From Candidatus Avedoeria danica (GTDB lineage: Bacteria; Chloroflexota; Anaerolineae; Epilineales; Epilineaceae): a DNA stretch of 64,000 bases. Below, one piece after another: positions 46,748 through 54,511 of the stretch. The position numbers and the translations under genes were made by a program. Each line of letters opens with the position of its first letter. Within the stretch, counting starts at the first letter, position 1. The stretch lies in the NCBI GenBank assembly GCA_016703025.1, contig JADJCV010000004.1:620001-684000 (forward strand), written 5' to 3'. The notes beneath the pieces were generated by a model, which was not told the origin of the DNA, made no database searches, and saw nothing but the letters and a program-made list of their open reading frames with translations.

Positions 46748-46820
46748 TGCCGAGGCCCAGACTTGAACTGGGGACCTCTTCCTTTTCAGGGAAGCGCTCT
46801 ACCAGCTGAGCTACCTCGGC
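46748..46820 (-). tRNA. tRNA-Phe (GAA)
   Basis: Acceptor GCCGAGG/CCTCGGC, anticodon loop CTGAAAA. Confidence 0.95.
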
Positions 46821-46823
46821 GCA

Positions 46824-46894
46824 AGGCCACGGCCGGAATCGAACCGGCGATGAGGGTTTTGCAGACCCTTGCCTTGCCACTTGGCTACGTGGCC
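46824..46894 (-). tRNA. tRNA-Cys (GCA)
   Basis: Acceptor GGCCACG/CGTGGCC with U73, the Cys identity base; anticodon loop CTGCAAA. Only 3 bp separates it from tRNA-Phe. Confidence 0.95.
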
Positions 46895-46905
46895 ACAATG
46901 ATCAG

Positions 46906-46993
46906 CGGAGAGGGCGGGATTCGAACCCGCGACCGGCTTGCGCCCGCAACGGCTTAGCAGGCCGCTCCATTACCGGGCTATGGTAACCTCCCC
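46906..46993 (-). tRNA. tRNA-Ser (GCT)
   Basis: Class II tRNA with long variable arm and short D-stem. Anticodon loop CTGCTAA, acceptor GGGGAGG/CCTCTCC (one G-U pair), G73. Reads AGC/AGU. Confidence 0.93.
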
Positions 46994-47038
46994 ACGGTTC
47001 GAACAAGGCGTCGGTTGTTAAGCTGCGCGCGCCTGAGG

Positions 47039-47110
47039 CTGGGGGACAGGGATTCGAACCCCGACTATCTGATCCAGGAGTCAGACGTACTACCATTATA
47101 CGATCCCCCA
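47039..47110 (-). tRNA. tRNA-Gln (CTG), with an 8-base anticodon loop
   Basis: Acceptor TGGGGGA/TCCCCCA, D-arm and T-arm are normal for tRNA-Gln. The anticodon stem TCTGA/TCAGA encloses eight bases, CTCCTGGA. Removing one C gives the normal loop CTCTGGA with anticodon CTG. Either one base too many was called in a CC pair, or the tRNA truly has an enlarged loop. Confidence 0.85.
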
Positions 47111-47213
47111 GTGACGGGATCTGGATCCCCTTGGCCGAGCTTCTCCTGAGCCGTGCAACGTTGACCACGCAACGTCGGCAGGGCAGAGGCCTTTCGCCGA
47201 GCCTTGGGGTGAG

Positions 47214-47286
47214 TAGCCCCTACGGGATTCGAACCCGTGTCTCTGCCTTGAGAGGGCAGTATCCTAGGCCTCTAGACGAAGGGGCC
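47214..47286 (-). tRNA. tRNA-Glu (CTC)
   Basis: Acceptor GGCCCCT/AGGGGCT, anticodon loop CTCTCAA, D-arm TCGTCTAGAGG typical of Glu. Reads GAG. Confidence 0.95.
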
Positions 47287-47294
47287 GATGACGA

Positions 47295-47365
<71 letters not shown>

Positions 47366-47429
47366 GCAATCACATGATTGTACCATCCGCCCGCCGCGGG
47401 TCAATTCCGCGACGGATCATCGATCTAGG

Positions 47430-47503
47430 TGGCGGCGGCTGGACTCGAACCAGCGACCTAGCGATTATGAGCCGCTCGCTCTAACCAACTGAGCTACGCC
47501 GCC
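47430..47503 (-). tRNA. Elongator tRNA-Met (CAT)
   Basis: Acceptor GGCGGCG/CGCCGCC, anticodon loop CTCATAA, normal 1-72 pair. Sequence style is that of elongator Met rather than the Ile2 form at 54102-54174. Confidence 0.88.
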
Positions 47504-47521
47504 TCGCGACAGACCGTAAAG

Positions 47522-47593
47522 TACCCCCGGCAGGACTCGAACCTGCGCTCCTGGCTCCGGAGGCCAGTGCTCTATCCTCTGAGCTACGGGGGC
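47522..47593 (-). tRNA. tRNA-Arg (CCG)
   Basis: Acceptor GCCCCCG/CGGGGGT, anticodon loop CTCCGGA. Body closely related to the tRNA-Arg(TCT) at 35919. Reads CGG. Confidence 0.95.
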
Positions 47594-47601
47594 GCACCAA
47601 C

Positions 47602-48018
47602 CCTGGCAACCGGAAGCGATACCCCCGATTCTGTCGAGACCGTCATCTATCTCAGGCTCGAAACCGAGTCTGGCGCCGCCTGGCTTGGTGCGTGTTGCAC
47701 ACCTTCGCCGGCGCCGCTGCGACGGGACCGCGCATCGCCACACCCGCTAAGGGAGCGATTGGCCCGGCCCACCCGCCTTGCTGCCGTGGTCGCCTCGCCT
47801 GCGCGCGAACGTCACCGTCCGCGCCCTCGCCTATCCGGCGAGCTTTCACCCTTACCCGGACGGATCCGGGCAGGTCTTCTCTCTGTTGCGGCTGTTGTCG
47901 CGCGCCCTCGCGGAGCGCGCTCCCTCACTTGCTGTTTCGTGAGGACCACATGTGTATGGCAGTCGGGAAGTTCCTCTGGCGCTCGCGCGCCAGCGACGGT
48001 TTGCCCTGGTTGCCTGGT
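47602..48018 (-). ncRNA. rnpB: RNase P RNA (bacterial, A-like)
   Basis: About 417 nt on the minus strand between two tRNA genes. It contains the conserved core GCAACAGAGAGAAGACC, then AGGCGAG-type and GGTAAGGGTGAAA segments matching the catalytic core of bacterial RNase P RNA (family sequence CAACAGAGAGCAAACC ... GGTAAGGGTGAAA). Near the 3' end is CGACAGAATCGGGGGTATCG (family GACAGAA-CC-GGCTTAT). GGCAACC (48014-48008) and GGTTGCC (47611-47605) pair as helix P1 and define the ends to within a few bases. The RNA removes tRNA 5' leaders; here it is transcribed from within a tRNA cluster. Confidence 0.9.
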
Positions 48019-48027
48019 AAGGTGCGA

Positions 48028-48112
<85 letters not shown>

Positions 48113-48198
48113 GAGTGGACCCTGTCGATCCGAACCCTGTCGATCCGCAGACTGCCGATCCGCACACTGCAAATCCGCACCCTGCTGAACAGACCCCA

Positions 48199-48282
48199 TG
48201 CCGAGGGCGAGACTCGAACTCGCACGAGCTTACGCTCACAGCGTTCTGAGCACTGCGCGTCTGCCAATTCCGCCACCCCGGC
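48199..48282 (-). tRNA. tRNA-Leu (CAG)
   Basis: Class II tRNA. Acceptor GCCGGGG, anticodon loop CTCAGAA. Reads CUG. Close relative of the tRNA-Leu(CAA) at 45548. Confidence 0.95.
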
Positions 48283-48377
48283 CACACCGAACCAGACCGA
48301 ACCACACCGACCCAGACCGTGAACCCACACCCGCATCACGCAGGATCCGCTCACGAACACGGAACCGACCCACACAG

Positions 48378-48451
48378 TATCCCCGGGAGGACTCGAACCT
48401 CCGGCCTTCTGGACCGCAACCAGACGCTCTAATCCACTGAGCTACGGGGAC
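48378..48451 (-). tRNA. tRNA-Arg (GCG)
   Basis: Acceptor GTCCCCG/CGGGGAT, anticodon stem TCTGG/CCAGA with loop TTGCGGT, so the anticodon is GCG. Most bacteria read CGU/CGC with an ACG anticodon edited to ICG; the unedited GCG form is unusual. First gene of the cluster in its transcription direction. Confidence 0.9.
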
Positions 48452-48608
48452 CGACCCGGCCACCATGTGGTGACGACAGGAAGGGTAAGATAACACGCGG
48501 ACTGCGACCGGTCAAGCCTGTCCCGTGGCGGCCCGGGGACGACCCGGGCGCATTGACGGTCCGAAGCGCTCCCCCTACAATCGCGCCGCGGCCGGCGACC
48601 GACCGCCC

Positions 48609-48687
48609 CTAGTACTCCACCACTGTGGATTCTAGGGGTTCCCTACTCTGGTGGCCGCCACGAGCATGTTCAGTGGTGGAGTACTAG
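48609..48687. repeat. 79-bp palindromic MITE-like repeat, copy 1
   Basis: It begins CTAGTACTCCACCACTG and ends with its exact 17-bp inverse complement. The interior (ATTCT, GGGGTTCC, ACTCTGGTGG, CGAGC) is shared with a second 79-bp copy at 50971-51049 in the same orientation. Confidence 0.85.
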
Positions 48688-48750
48688 TGCGTCGCCAACT
48701 CGATGAGCCGTTTCACGCCGCACGTCAGTCCGACGTGCGTGCCCCCTCGC

Positions 48751-49476
48751 ATGGAGCAGACTATCGTGGCGAAGCCGACGCGGGCCGGGGTCTCGTTGCC
48801 GCTGGTGGGGATCGTTGTCCTCTTGGCCGTGTTCTTCCTCGGCGGGCTGTTCTGGTTGCTTTCCCCCAAGGATTTGCAGGAACCGCTCATCCAGACCTTC
48901 CCGGCGGCCGCCCCGCTGCCGTTCGGGACCACCGAGGACGGGCACCCCTATCTGGGCAATGCCGACGCGCCGGTCACGGTCTACGAGTTCGCCGACTTCC
49001 AGTGTCCGCACTGCAAGCAGCACAACGACGTGTTCGCGCGCGAGTTCGAGAAGACGTTCATCACGCCGGGCAAGGTGAAGCTGGTCTGGGTGACGTTCCC
49101 GTTCATGGGCGACGGCACCGAGAGCGACGAATCGGTGCTGGCGTCGATGGCCGGCTATTGCGGCTTGGAGCAGGGCAAGTTCTGGGAAGTGCACGACTGG
49201 CTGTTCGAGAACCAGGGACCGGCCGCCAACCAGGGCCAGTTCAACAAGGAGCGTCTCCGCAAGATCGCCGAGCGCATGTCGCTCGACGTGACGAAGTGGG
49301 ACGCGTGCATGGATGCCTCCGCGACGCGCGACAAGGCGTTGGCCGACAAGGCAAAGGCGCAGGAGCAGGGTGTGGCGAGCACGCCGTCGTTCATGGTCGG
49401 CGAGACGATCGTCGAAGGGACCGGCACGGAGAAGATGGCCGAGTTGGCGGCCGTCATCGACAAGCCGTCGCAATAG
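48751..49476 (+). CDS. Membrane-anchored DsbA-like thiol oxidoreductase
   Basis: About 241 residues from the ATG at 48751; a GTG at 48766 with GGAG 9 bases upstream is an equally good start, and ATG 48703 is possible. An N-terminal membrane helix (about 14-35) puts the thioredoxin-fold domain outside the cytoplasm. It has VTVYEFADFQCPHCKQHNDV (active-site Cys85 and Cys88), an inserted helical region and the cis-Pro loop in GVASTPSFMVG, as in DsbA/DsbG-like thioredoxin_4 proteins. It forms or isomerises disulfides in exported proteins, which suits the many Cys-containing secreted proteins nearby. Flanked upstream by copy 1 of the 79-bp repeat. Confidence 0.88.
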   Translation: MEQTIVAKPTRAGVSLPLVGIVVLLAVFFLGGLFWLLSPKDLQEPLIQTFPAAAPLPFGTTEDGHPYLGNADAPVTVYEFADFQCPHCKQHNDVFAREFEKTFITPGKVKLVWVTFPFMGDGTESDESVLASMAGYCGLEQGKFWEVHDWLFENQGPAANQGQFNKERLRKIAERMSLDVTKWDACMDASATRDKALADKAKAQEQGVASTPSFMVGETIVEGTGTEKMAELAAVIDKPSQ

Positions 49477-49525
49477 CACCGGCGGGCGCACCCGACGCGG
49501 TCGGGCGCTCCGGGGCAACACTCCG

Positions 49526-50974
49526 TTGACTGCACGCGATGACGCCGCCGTATCTCCTCCGCGCCTGGCGCAGGCGGCGGCCATCGCGCGCGGCCGGGCG
49601 CTGTTCAATCGGGCCGACTTCTGGGCGAGCCACGAGGCCTGGGAGGCCGCTTGGCGCACGGCGGCGGAACCCGATCGCAGCGGCCTGCAGGGGTTGATAC
49701 AGGCGGCGGCCGCACTGCACAAGTTCGTCGTTCAGAACAACCCATCCGGTGCCGTCCGGCTGATCGATCGGGCGCTCGAGGGCTTGGCGCCCGTCGGTCC
49801 AACCGGCCTTGGACTGGACTTGGCGGCACTCTCCAGCGAGTTGCGGGAGTGGCGCCGCCGGCTGACCGATGGCCCACCGTCCGACGCGAGCATCATCGGC
49901 TTGCCGCATCTCGAACGTGCATCGGTGCGGCCCGAAGGACTGCTGCCCGCGCCGTTGAGCGTCGAGGCGATCGATGTCTGGGTCGTCGAGGACGGCCGCC
50001 GTCGTGCGCTCCTCGTCGCCGTGGCCGCCGACGGTTTCGTCGGCTGGGGAGAGAGCGTCGTGCCGTGGAGCGAGCACGGTGTCTTCGATGCGTTGTGCAG
50101 CTCCCTCGCCCCTGCCCTGTTGACCGAGTCCGTCGGCTCGCCGGCCGAGCTGAGCGTCGTCTGGCGAGGCGTTGCCGCCGAAGGGCGCGCCGCCGCCGCC
50201 CTCGAGATGGCGGTGTGGGATCTCTTCGCCCGACGGTTGGGTGCGCCGCTCCATGCCGCGCTCGGCGCCGCCGCTCGTCCCGTGGCGGTGGCGCAGCGCA
50301 TCCACGGCGTGACGGCCGCCGCCCTGGCGGACGGAATCGGCCGCGCGCGTGCGGCGGGCTTCACGGCCGTCCACCTGCCGGCGCGGCCGAACGCGGATCA
50401 GCGACTGCTGCCTGCGCTCGTGCCGGAGCTGCACGACCTTTCGTTTGCGTTCGATCTCGACGGCGCCTACCGGCTGGCTGATGTCCATGCGCTCGCCGCG
50501 CTGGACCGCCTGGCGCCGTCATTCCTCCACCGCCCATTTCCCGACTGGGCCGTGGCGGACATCGTGCGGCTTCGGCGTTGGCTGGGCAGCCCGATCTCCA
50601 TCGGCAACGTCGTCGGTGCCGATGCGCTCGCGAACGCCTTCGAGCTCGGCGCTGTGGCGATCGCGCACGTCGATCCGACCGCGATCGGCCTGTCCGAAGC
50701 CGTGCTCGTGCTGGAAACGGCCTACGGCCACGGCATCGACGCCTGGGTCGGCACGCCCTCCGTCACGCCGGTCGCGGCGCGCGCCGCGCTGGCGCTGGCC
50801 ATGGCCCCCGGCGCGACGTTGCCATGCGCGCCGGGCGACGGCTTCGGGCGCTGGGGCGCCGAACGGATCGCCGACGGCCGGTGGTCCGCACCGGACGGCG
50901 CCGGCCTGGCCGTCGACCCGCCGCCCGAGTGGCTGGCGGCCCACCAGGTGCGGCACGAGCGGCTGCAGGCCTAG
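49526..50974 (+). CDS. DUF309 fused to a degenerate enolase-superfamily domain
   Basis: About 482 residues; TTG at 49526 is the best in-frame start after the previous gene. Residues about 15-115 are a DUF309 helical domain (RADFWASHEAWEAAWRTA, GLIQAAAALHKFV). The rest resembles the enolase superfamily, o-succinylbenzoate synthase type (EAIDVWVVEDGRRRALLVAV, ALEMAVWDLFARRLGAPLHA). The usual catalytic and metal residues are not seen: the Lys-x-Lys site reads AVHLPARP, the second ligand site reads LHRPFPDW, the third reads GNVVGADAL, and the final Lys site reads IAHVDPTAIG. Only DLDGAY keeps an Asp. A non-enzymatic role is therefore likely. The stop codon lies inside copy 2 of the 79-bp repeat. 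Confidence 0.68.
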   Translation: MTARDDAAVSPPRLAQAAAIARGRALFNRADFWASHEAWEAAWRTAAEPDRSGLQGLIQAAAALHKFVVQNNPSGAVRLIDRALEGLAPVGPTGLGLDLAALSSELREWRRRLTDGPPSDASIIGLPHLERASVRPEGLLPAPLSVEAIDVWVVEDGRRRALLVAVAADGFVGWGESVVPWSEHGVFDALCSSLAPALLTESVGSPAELSVVWRGVAAEGRAAAALEMAVWDLFARRLGAPLHAALGAAARPVAVAQRIHGVTAAALADGIGRARAAGFTAVHLPARPNADQRLLPALVPELHDLSFAFDLDGAYRLADVHALAALDRLAPSFLHRPFPDWAVADIVRLRRWLGSPISIGNVVGADALANAFELGAVAIAHVDPTAIGLSEAVLVLETAYGHGIDAWVGTPSVTPVAARAALALAMAPGATLPCAPGDGFGRWGAERIADGRWSAPDGAGLAVDPPPEWLAAHQVRHERLQA

Positions 50975-51049
50975 TACGTCACCACTGCAGATTCTCCGGG
51001 TTCCGCACTCTGGTGGAAACCCCGAGCGTGTCCAGTGGTGGTGTACTAG
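50971..51049. repeat. 79-bp palindromic MITE-like repeat, copy 2
   Basis: It begins CTAGTACGTCACCACTG and ends CAGTGGTGGTGTACTAG, imperfect terminal inverted repeats (two mismatches). Same length, orientation and interior pattern as copy 1. Its CTAG supplies the TAG stop of the preceding gene. Confidence 0.85.
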
Positions 51050-51064
51050 GGGACGATTGAGCCC

Positions 51065-54000
51065 TTGGCGCGCGTCGTCGATGACCGTGGTCCGGGGGCC
51101 GACGTCCCCGGCGCGTTCATGACGAAGCCCGACGTCGCGGGCTGGGTGGGCGGCCGCGTGGTCGCGGCATGGCCGGCGGCGCTTGCCTTGGCCGTGGTGT
51201 TCCAAGGCGGCGCGATGCCGAACGAAGCCGCCGACCGGCCGCCCGTGCTCGGTGTGAACATCGATGTCGATCCGACGGCGCTTGCGAGCGCCGTGGCCGC
51301 CAGCTCCGGCATCGGCGACGCGCTGCGGGTCCGGCTGGATTGGGCGGCGGTCGAGTCCGCGCGCGGCACGTTCGACTGGTCGGCGTGGGACGAGACCGCC
51401 GGCGCGATGCGCGCCGACGGCCGGCGGGCGCTCGTCGCCGTCGATACCGCCCCGGCGTGGGCGCGCCAAGATCCGCCGTGGCCGGCGAGCTGGTGGGTGC
51501 CGTGCGAGGCGGAAGCGCGGTCGTGGCCGGCAGGGATGCCGCCAACCGATGCGGCCGACCTGGCGCGCTTCCTCGGCGTGTTCGTCGCCCGCTACCGGGA
51601 CGTGCTGCTGGGCGTCGAGATCTGGCGCGAGCCGAACTCCGTGCCGCATTGGCGCCGCACCGGGCCGGACCCGGAGGGGTACGCCCAACTGCTGGTCGCG
51701 GCCGGGCGTGCGGTGCGGGCGGCGGCGCCCGAGGTGTGGGTGGTCTCGGCCGGCTTGACCCCGACGACGGACGTCGGTCCATGTCATATGTCGGACTACG
51801 TCTACCTCGACCGCTTGGCGCGAACCGGGGCGCTCGCGACCGTCGATGCCGTCGGCGTCGAGATCAGCGGCTTCGAACGCACCGTCACCGACCCGGCCGT
51901 GGACCGCGAGGTCCTGAACGTCCGCCGCGCCGAGCTGTTGCGGCGCGTCCTCGTCCGCCACGGCATCGAGCGGCCGATCTGGATCGTGGCGGCGATCCCG
52001 GGCGATGGGAAGTCGCCTGATGACCGGGACGACGGGGACGGCGATGGCGTTGTCGGCGATGACGGCGACGATGGGGTGGCCGGGGGCGGGGACGACGTGT
52101 CGACCGATCCGGCGACCGATCCGGCGACCGATCCGGCGACCGATCCGGCGACCGCCCAGGCCGCCTGGTTCGCGGCGGTCTGGGGCATGGCACGCGCCGA
52201 GTGGCCGTGGCTCGGCGCGTTGTTCGTCGGCAACTTCGCCACGGCGGGCGCACCGGTCGCGGAGCTTGCCGGTCAGCAGATGAGGCTCGTCGAGGAAGAC
52301 GGCCGGCCGTCGGCACTCGGCGCCGCGGTTCGGCAGGCGACGTCGGGCGTCTCTCTCCCGGAGCCCAACCCCTCGGACGACGATCGCACGATGGCCGCGT
52401 CGCCCGAGCGGTCCCCCGTCGGATCGGCGCGCATCGTCCGGCCGTGGCCCGAGCGGCCGGGACGCTGGGCAGCGCTCATCGGGCTCGCCATCGCCGCCGC
52501 CGGCGCAGCGTGGGCGACGACGACTTGGGGAATGCGTCGGCCGTTCGTCTGGCGTGCGGCGCGCCGATTTGCGGCGGTGATGGAGGAGGCGGCGAACGAC
52601 GCGACGCGGCGTGCAAACTGGCGCTCGCCGTGGTTCGGCCGCGCGGTCCTCGCCGCGCTCGTCCTGGCCGACGGCGTCGTCGGCTGGCCGCTCAACGCGC
52701 CGCTCGTGCCGGCCGCCGTCGCCGCGGCAACGGTCTGGCCGATGGCGGCGGTCTGGCTCGTCGCCGCAGCGGCGCCGTTCTACTTCGCGGCGTACGCGCT
52801 GGACCTCGCCCCGGCGCTCGGGCCTCAGGCGGTCGGGCCGGTCGAGCTGCTGATCGCGGTGACGGTCGTTGGTGCCGGTGCGCGCCGGCTGCTCGATCGC
52901 GCGGCCGCGTCGCCGGCGCCAACGACTTCGATGGGGGACGCGGCAGTCGACGCGGCAGATGAAGCCAAGGCGATGGGGACCGCGGCGACCGGGAGCAGCG
53001 TACGTCGCCTCCTTCACCCCGTCGATGTCGGCGTCGTCCTCCTCGTCGTCTGGTCGGCGTTGACCCCGCTGTGGGCCGAGGAGCCGGCGCTGGCGCTGCG
53101 CGAGTGGCGGACGGTGATCGCGGAGCCGGCCGCCTTCTACGCCGTCCTTCGCCTCTGGCCGAATCGACGATTGGCCGCGGCATCGGCTTGGCACGGCATC
53201 GTCGCCGGGGCAACGATTGCGGCGCTGTGGGGACTGTTCGGCGTCGCCGGCCATGCCATCGGCTGGGGCGAGGGTGCGGTCGCGGCCGAAGGCGTCGTGC
53301 GCGCGCAGGGCCCGTACAACTCGCCGAACAACCTGGCGTTGATCCTGGGACGGGTCTGTCTCGGGCTGGCTTCCGGCTGGGTGTTCACGCAAGCAGCGGC
53401 ATCGTCCGGTCCGCGGCGCGCGACGCTCGGCTGGGCGGCGTTCCTCGCCTGCACTGCTGCACTGCTTGGCACGTTCAGCCGCGGGACCGTCCTCGTCGGC
53501 TTGCCGGTGGCCGCGCTCTGGCTCGGCGTGCTCGCTGCCCGCGGCCGCCTCGGGGGCCGCGCGGTCCGCTGGATGGTGGTGGCGGCAGTCGCGGTCGCGC
53601 TCGCCCTCGCCCCTTTCGCCCGCACCGAGCGCGTGGCCGGCGCGCTGGCGATGCAGCCGGGCACGACGCTCTACTACCGCGTGCGCCTGTGGCAGTCGGC
53701 GGTGCGGATGGGGCTCGACCACCCCGTGCTCGGCGTCGGCCTGGACAACTTCATGGGCCTCTACCGGGATCGCTACGTGCAGCGCGACGTGATCCAGGAG
53801 CGCTTCCTGAGCCACCCGCACAACGTCGCGCTCGATTGGTGGACCCGCCTCGGACTGCCGGGCGCCGTGCTCTTGGCGGCCTGGCTCGTGTGGTTCGCCC
53901 GCTCGGCCGCGCGCGTCGTGATCGCGGGGCCTGGCGCGGACCGCACGTTGGCGGCGGTCGGGGTCGGTACGCTGGTGTACGGGCTGGCGCACGGGCTGTT

Positions 54001-54142
54001 GGACAACAGCTTCTTCTTGGTCGATCTGGCGGTGTACACCTGGGTGTCCCAGGCGCTGATCCTCGCCGCCCTCGAGCCGAGCCAAGCCGATCCGATGCGA
54101 GTGGGCCCACCAGGATTCGAACCTGGGACCAACCGGTTATGA
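51065..54142 (+). CDS. Glycoside-hydrolase-like domain fused to O-antigen-ligase-like membrane protein
   Basis: About 1025 residues from TTG 51065; ATG 51119 is an alternative. Residues about 60-420 look like a TIM-barrel glycosidase: RVRLDWAAVESARGTFDWSA, ALVAVDTAPAWA, and VEIWREPNSVPHW with the acid/base Glu as in GH5/GH39-type enzymes. An acidic Asp/Gly insert and a 4 x 12-bp repeat (TDPA) interrupt it. Residues about 470-1010 have many membrane helices with QGPYNSPNNLALILGR, TFSRGTVLVGLPVAALWLGV and HPVLGVGLDNFMGLYRDRYV, typical of the Wzy/WaaL O-antigen ligase-polymerase family. A role in surface polysaccharide assembly is likely. The 3' end overlaps tRNA-Ile2 antisense by 41 bp. Confidence 0.75.
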   Translation: MARVVDDRGPGADVPGAFMTKPDVAGWVGGRVVAAWPAALALAVVFQGGAMPNEAADRPPVLGVNIDVDPTALASAVAASSGIGDALRVRLDWAAVESARGTFDWSAWDETAGAMRADGRRALVAVDTAPAWARQDPPWPASWWVPCEAEARSWPAGMPPTDAADLARFLGVFVARYRDVLLGVEIWREPNSVPHWRRTGPDPEGYAQLLVAAGRAVRAAAPEVWVVSAGLTPTTDVGPCHMSDYVYLDRLARTGALATVDAVGVEISGFERTVTDPAVDREVLNVRRAELLRRVLVRHGIERPIWIVAAIPGDGKSPDDRDDGDGDGVVGDDGDDGVAGGGDDVSTDPATDPATDPATDPATAQAAWFAAVWGMARAEWPWLGALFVGNFATAGAPVAELAGQQMRLVEEDGRPSALGAAVRQATSGVSLPEPNPSDDDRTMAASPERSPVGSARIVRPWPERPGRWAALIGLAIAAAGAAWATTTWGMRRPFVWRAARRFAAVMEEAANDATRRANWRSPWFGRAVLAALVLADGVVGWPLNAPLVPAAVAAATVWPMAAVWLVAAAAPFYFAAYALDLAPALGPQAVGPVELLIAVTVVGAGARRLLDRAAASPAPTTSMGDAAVDAADEAKAMGTAATGSSVRRLLHPVDVGVVLLVVWSALTPLWAEEPALALREWRTVIAEPAAFYAVLRLWPNRRLAAASAWHGIVAGATIAALWGLFGVAGHAIGWGEGAVAAEGVVRAQGPYNSPNNLALILGRVCLGLASGWVFTQAAASSGPRRATLGWAAFLACTAALLGTFSRGTVLVGLPVAALWLGVLAARGRLGGRAVRWMVVAAVAVALALAPFARTERVAGALAMQPGTTLYYRVRLWQSAVRMGLDHPVLGVGLDNFMGLYRDRYVQRDVIQERFLSHPHNVALDWWTRLGLPGAVLLAAWLVWFARSAARVVIAGPGADRTLAAVGVGTLVYGLAHGLLDNSFFLVDLAVYTWVSQALILAALEPSQADPMRVGPPGFEPGTNRL
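52102..52149. repeat. Four perfect 12-bp tandem repeats
   Basis: Unit GACCGATCCGGC, four copies, encoding repeated Thr-Asp-Pro-Ala inside the glycosidase-like domain. Such a repeat can change copy number without shifting the frame. Confidence 0.9.
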
Positions 54143-54174
54143 GCCGGCCGCTCTAACCGCTGAGCTATAGGCCC
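54102..54174 (-). tRNA. tRNA-Ile2 (CAT, probably lysidine-modified)
   Basis: Acceptor GGGCCTA, anticodon loop CTCATAA, and a TTGGTC variable region as in bacterial tRNA-Ile2 (ileX type). With separate initiator and elongator Met tRNAs present, this third CAT tRNA is best read as Ile2, which reads AUA after TilS modification. Confidence 0.85.
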
Positions 54175-54214
54175 GCGCCGAGCTGTCAGGACGGTGGACG
54201 ACGGCCCCGACGTG

Positions 54215-54285
<71 letters not shown>

Positions 54286-54318
54286 AGCGGCGACGACCGT
54301 CCGAAGTCGGCCGTGCTG

Positions 54319-54392
54319 TCGGGGCGAGAGGATTCGAACCTCCGGCCTCAGCGTCCCAAACGCTGCGCGCTACCGGACTGCGCCACGCCCCG
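54319..54392 (-). tRNA. tRNA-Pro (TGG)
   Basis: Acceptor CGGGGCG/CGCCCCG, anticodon loop TTTGGGA. Third Pro isoacceptor in the window. Reads CCA/CCG. Confidence 0.95.
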
Positions 54393-54511
54393 TGTGGCGG
54401 CGATTATAGGGGCTGGGACGGGTGGCCGCCAATCGCCCGGCCGGTGCGGCGGATGGGGATGCCGTACGGATCCACGACTTCAGTCGTTCGCCTCCCGCCG
54501 CTCTCACCGAC

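Noticed and set aside
48609..51049. Insertion sequence
   Set aside because: The 79-bp repeats flank ordinary genes and no transposase is present between or beside them; called only as a repeat family.
50519..54085. 1188-codon minus-strand open frame
   Set aside because: Antisense to the glycosidase/ligase fusion, with complement-type amino-acid composition.
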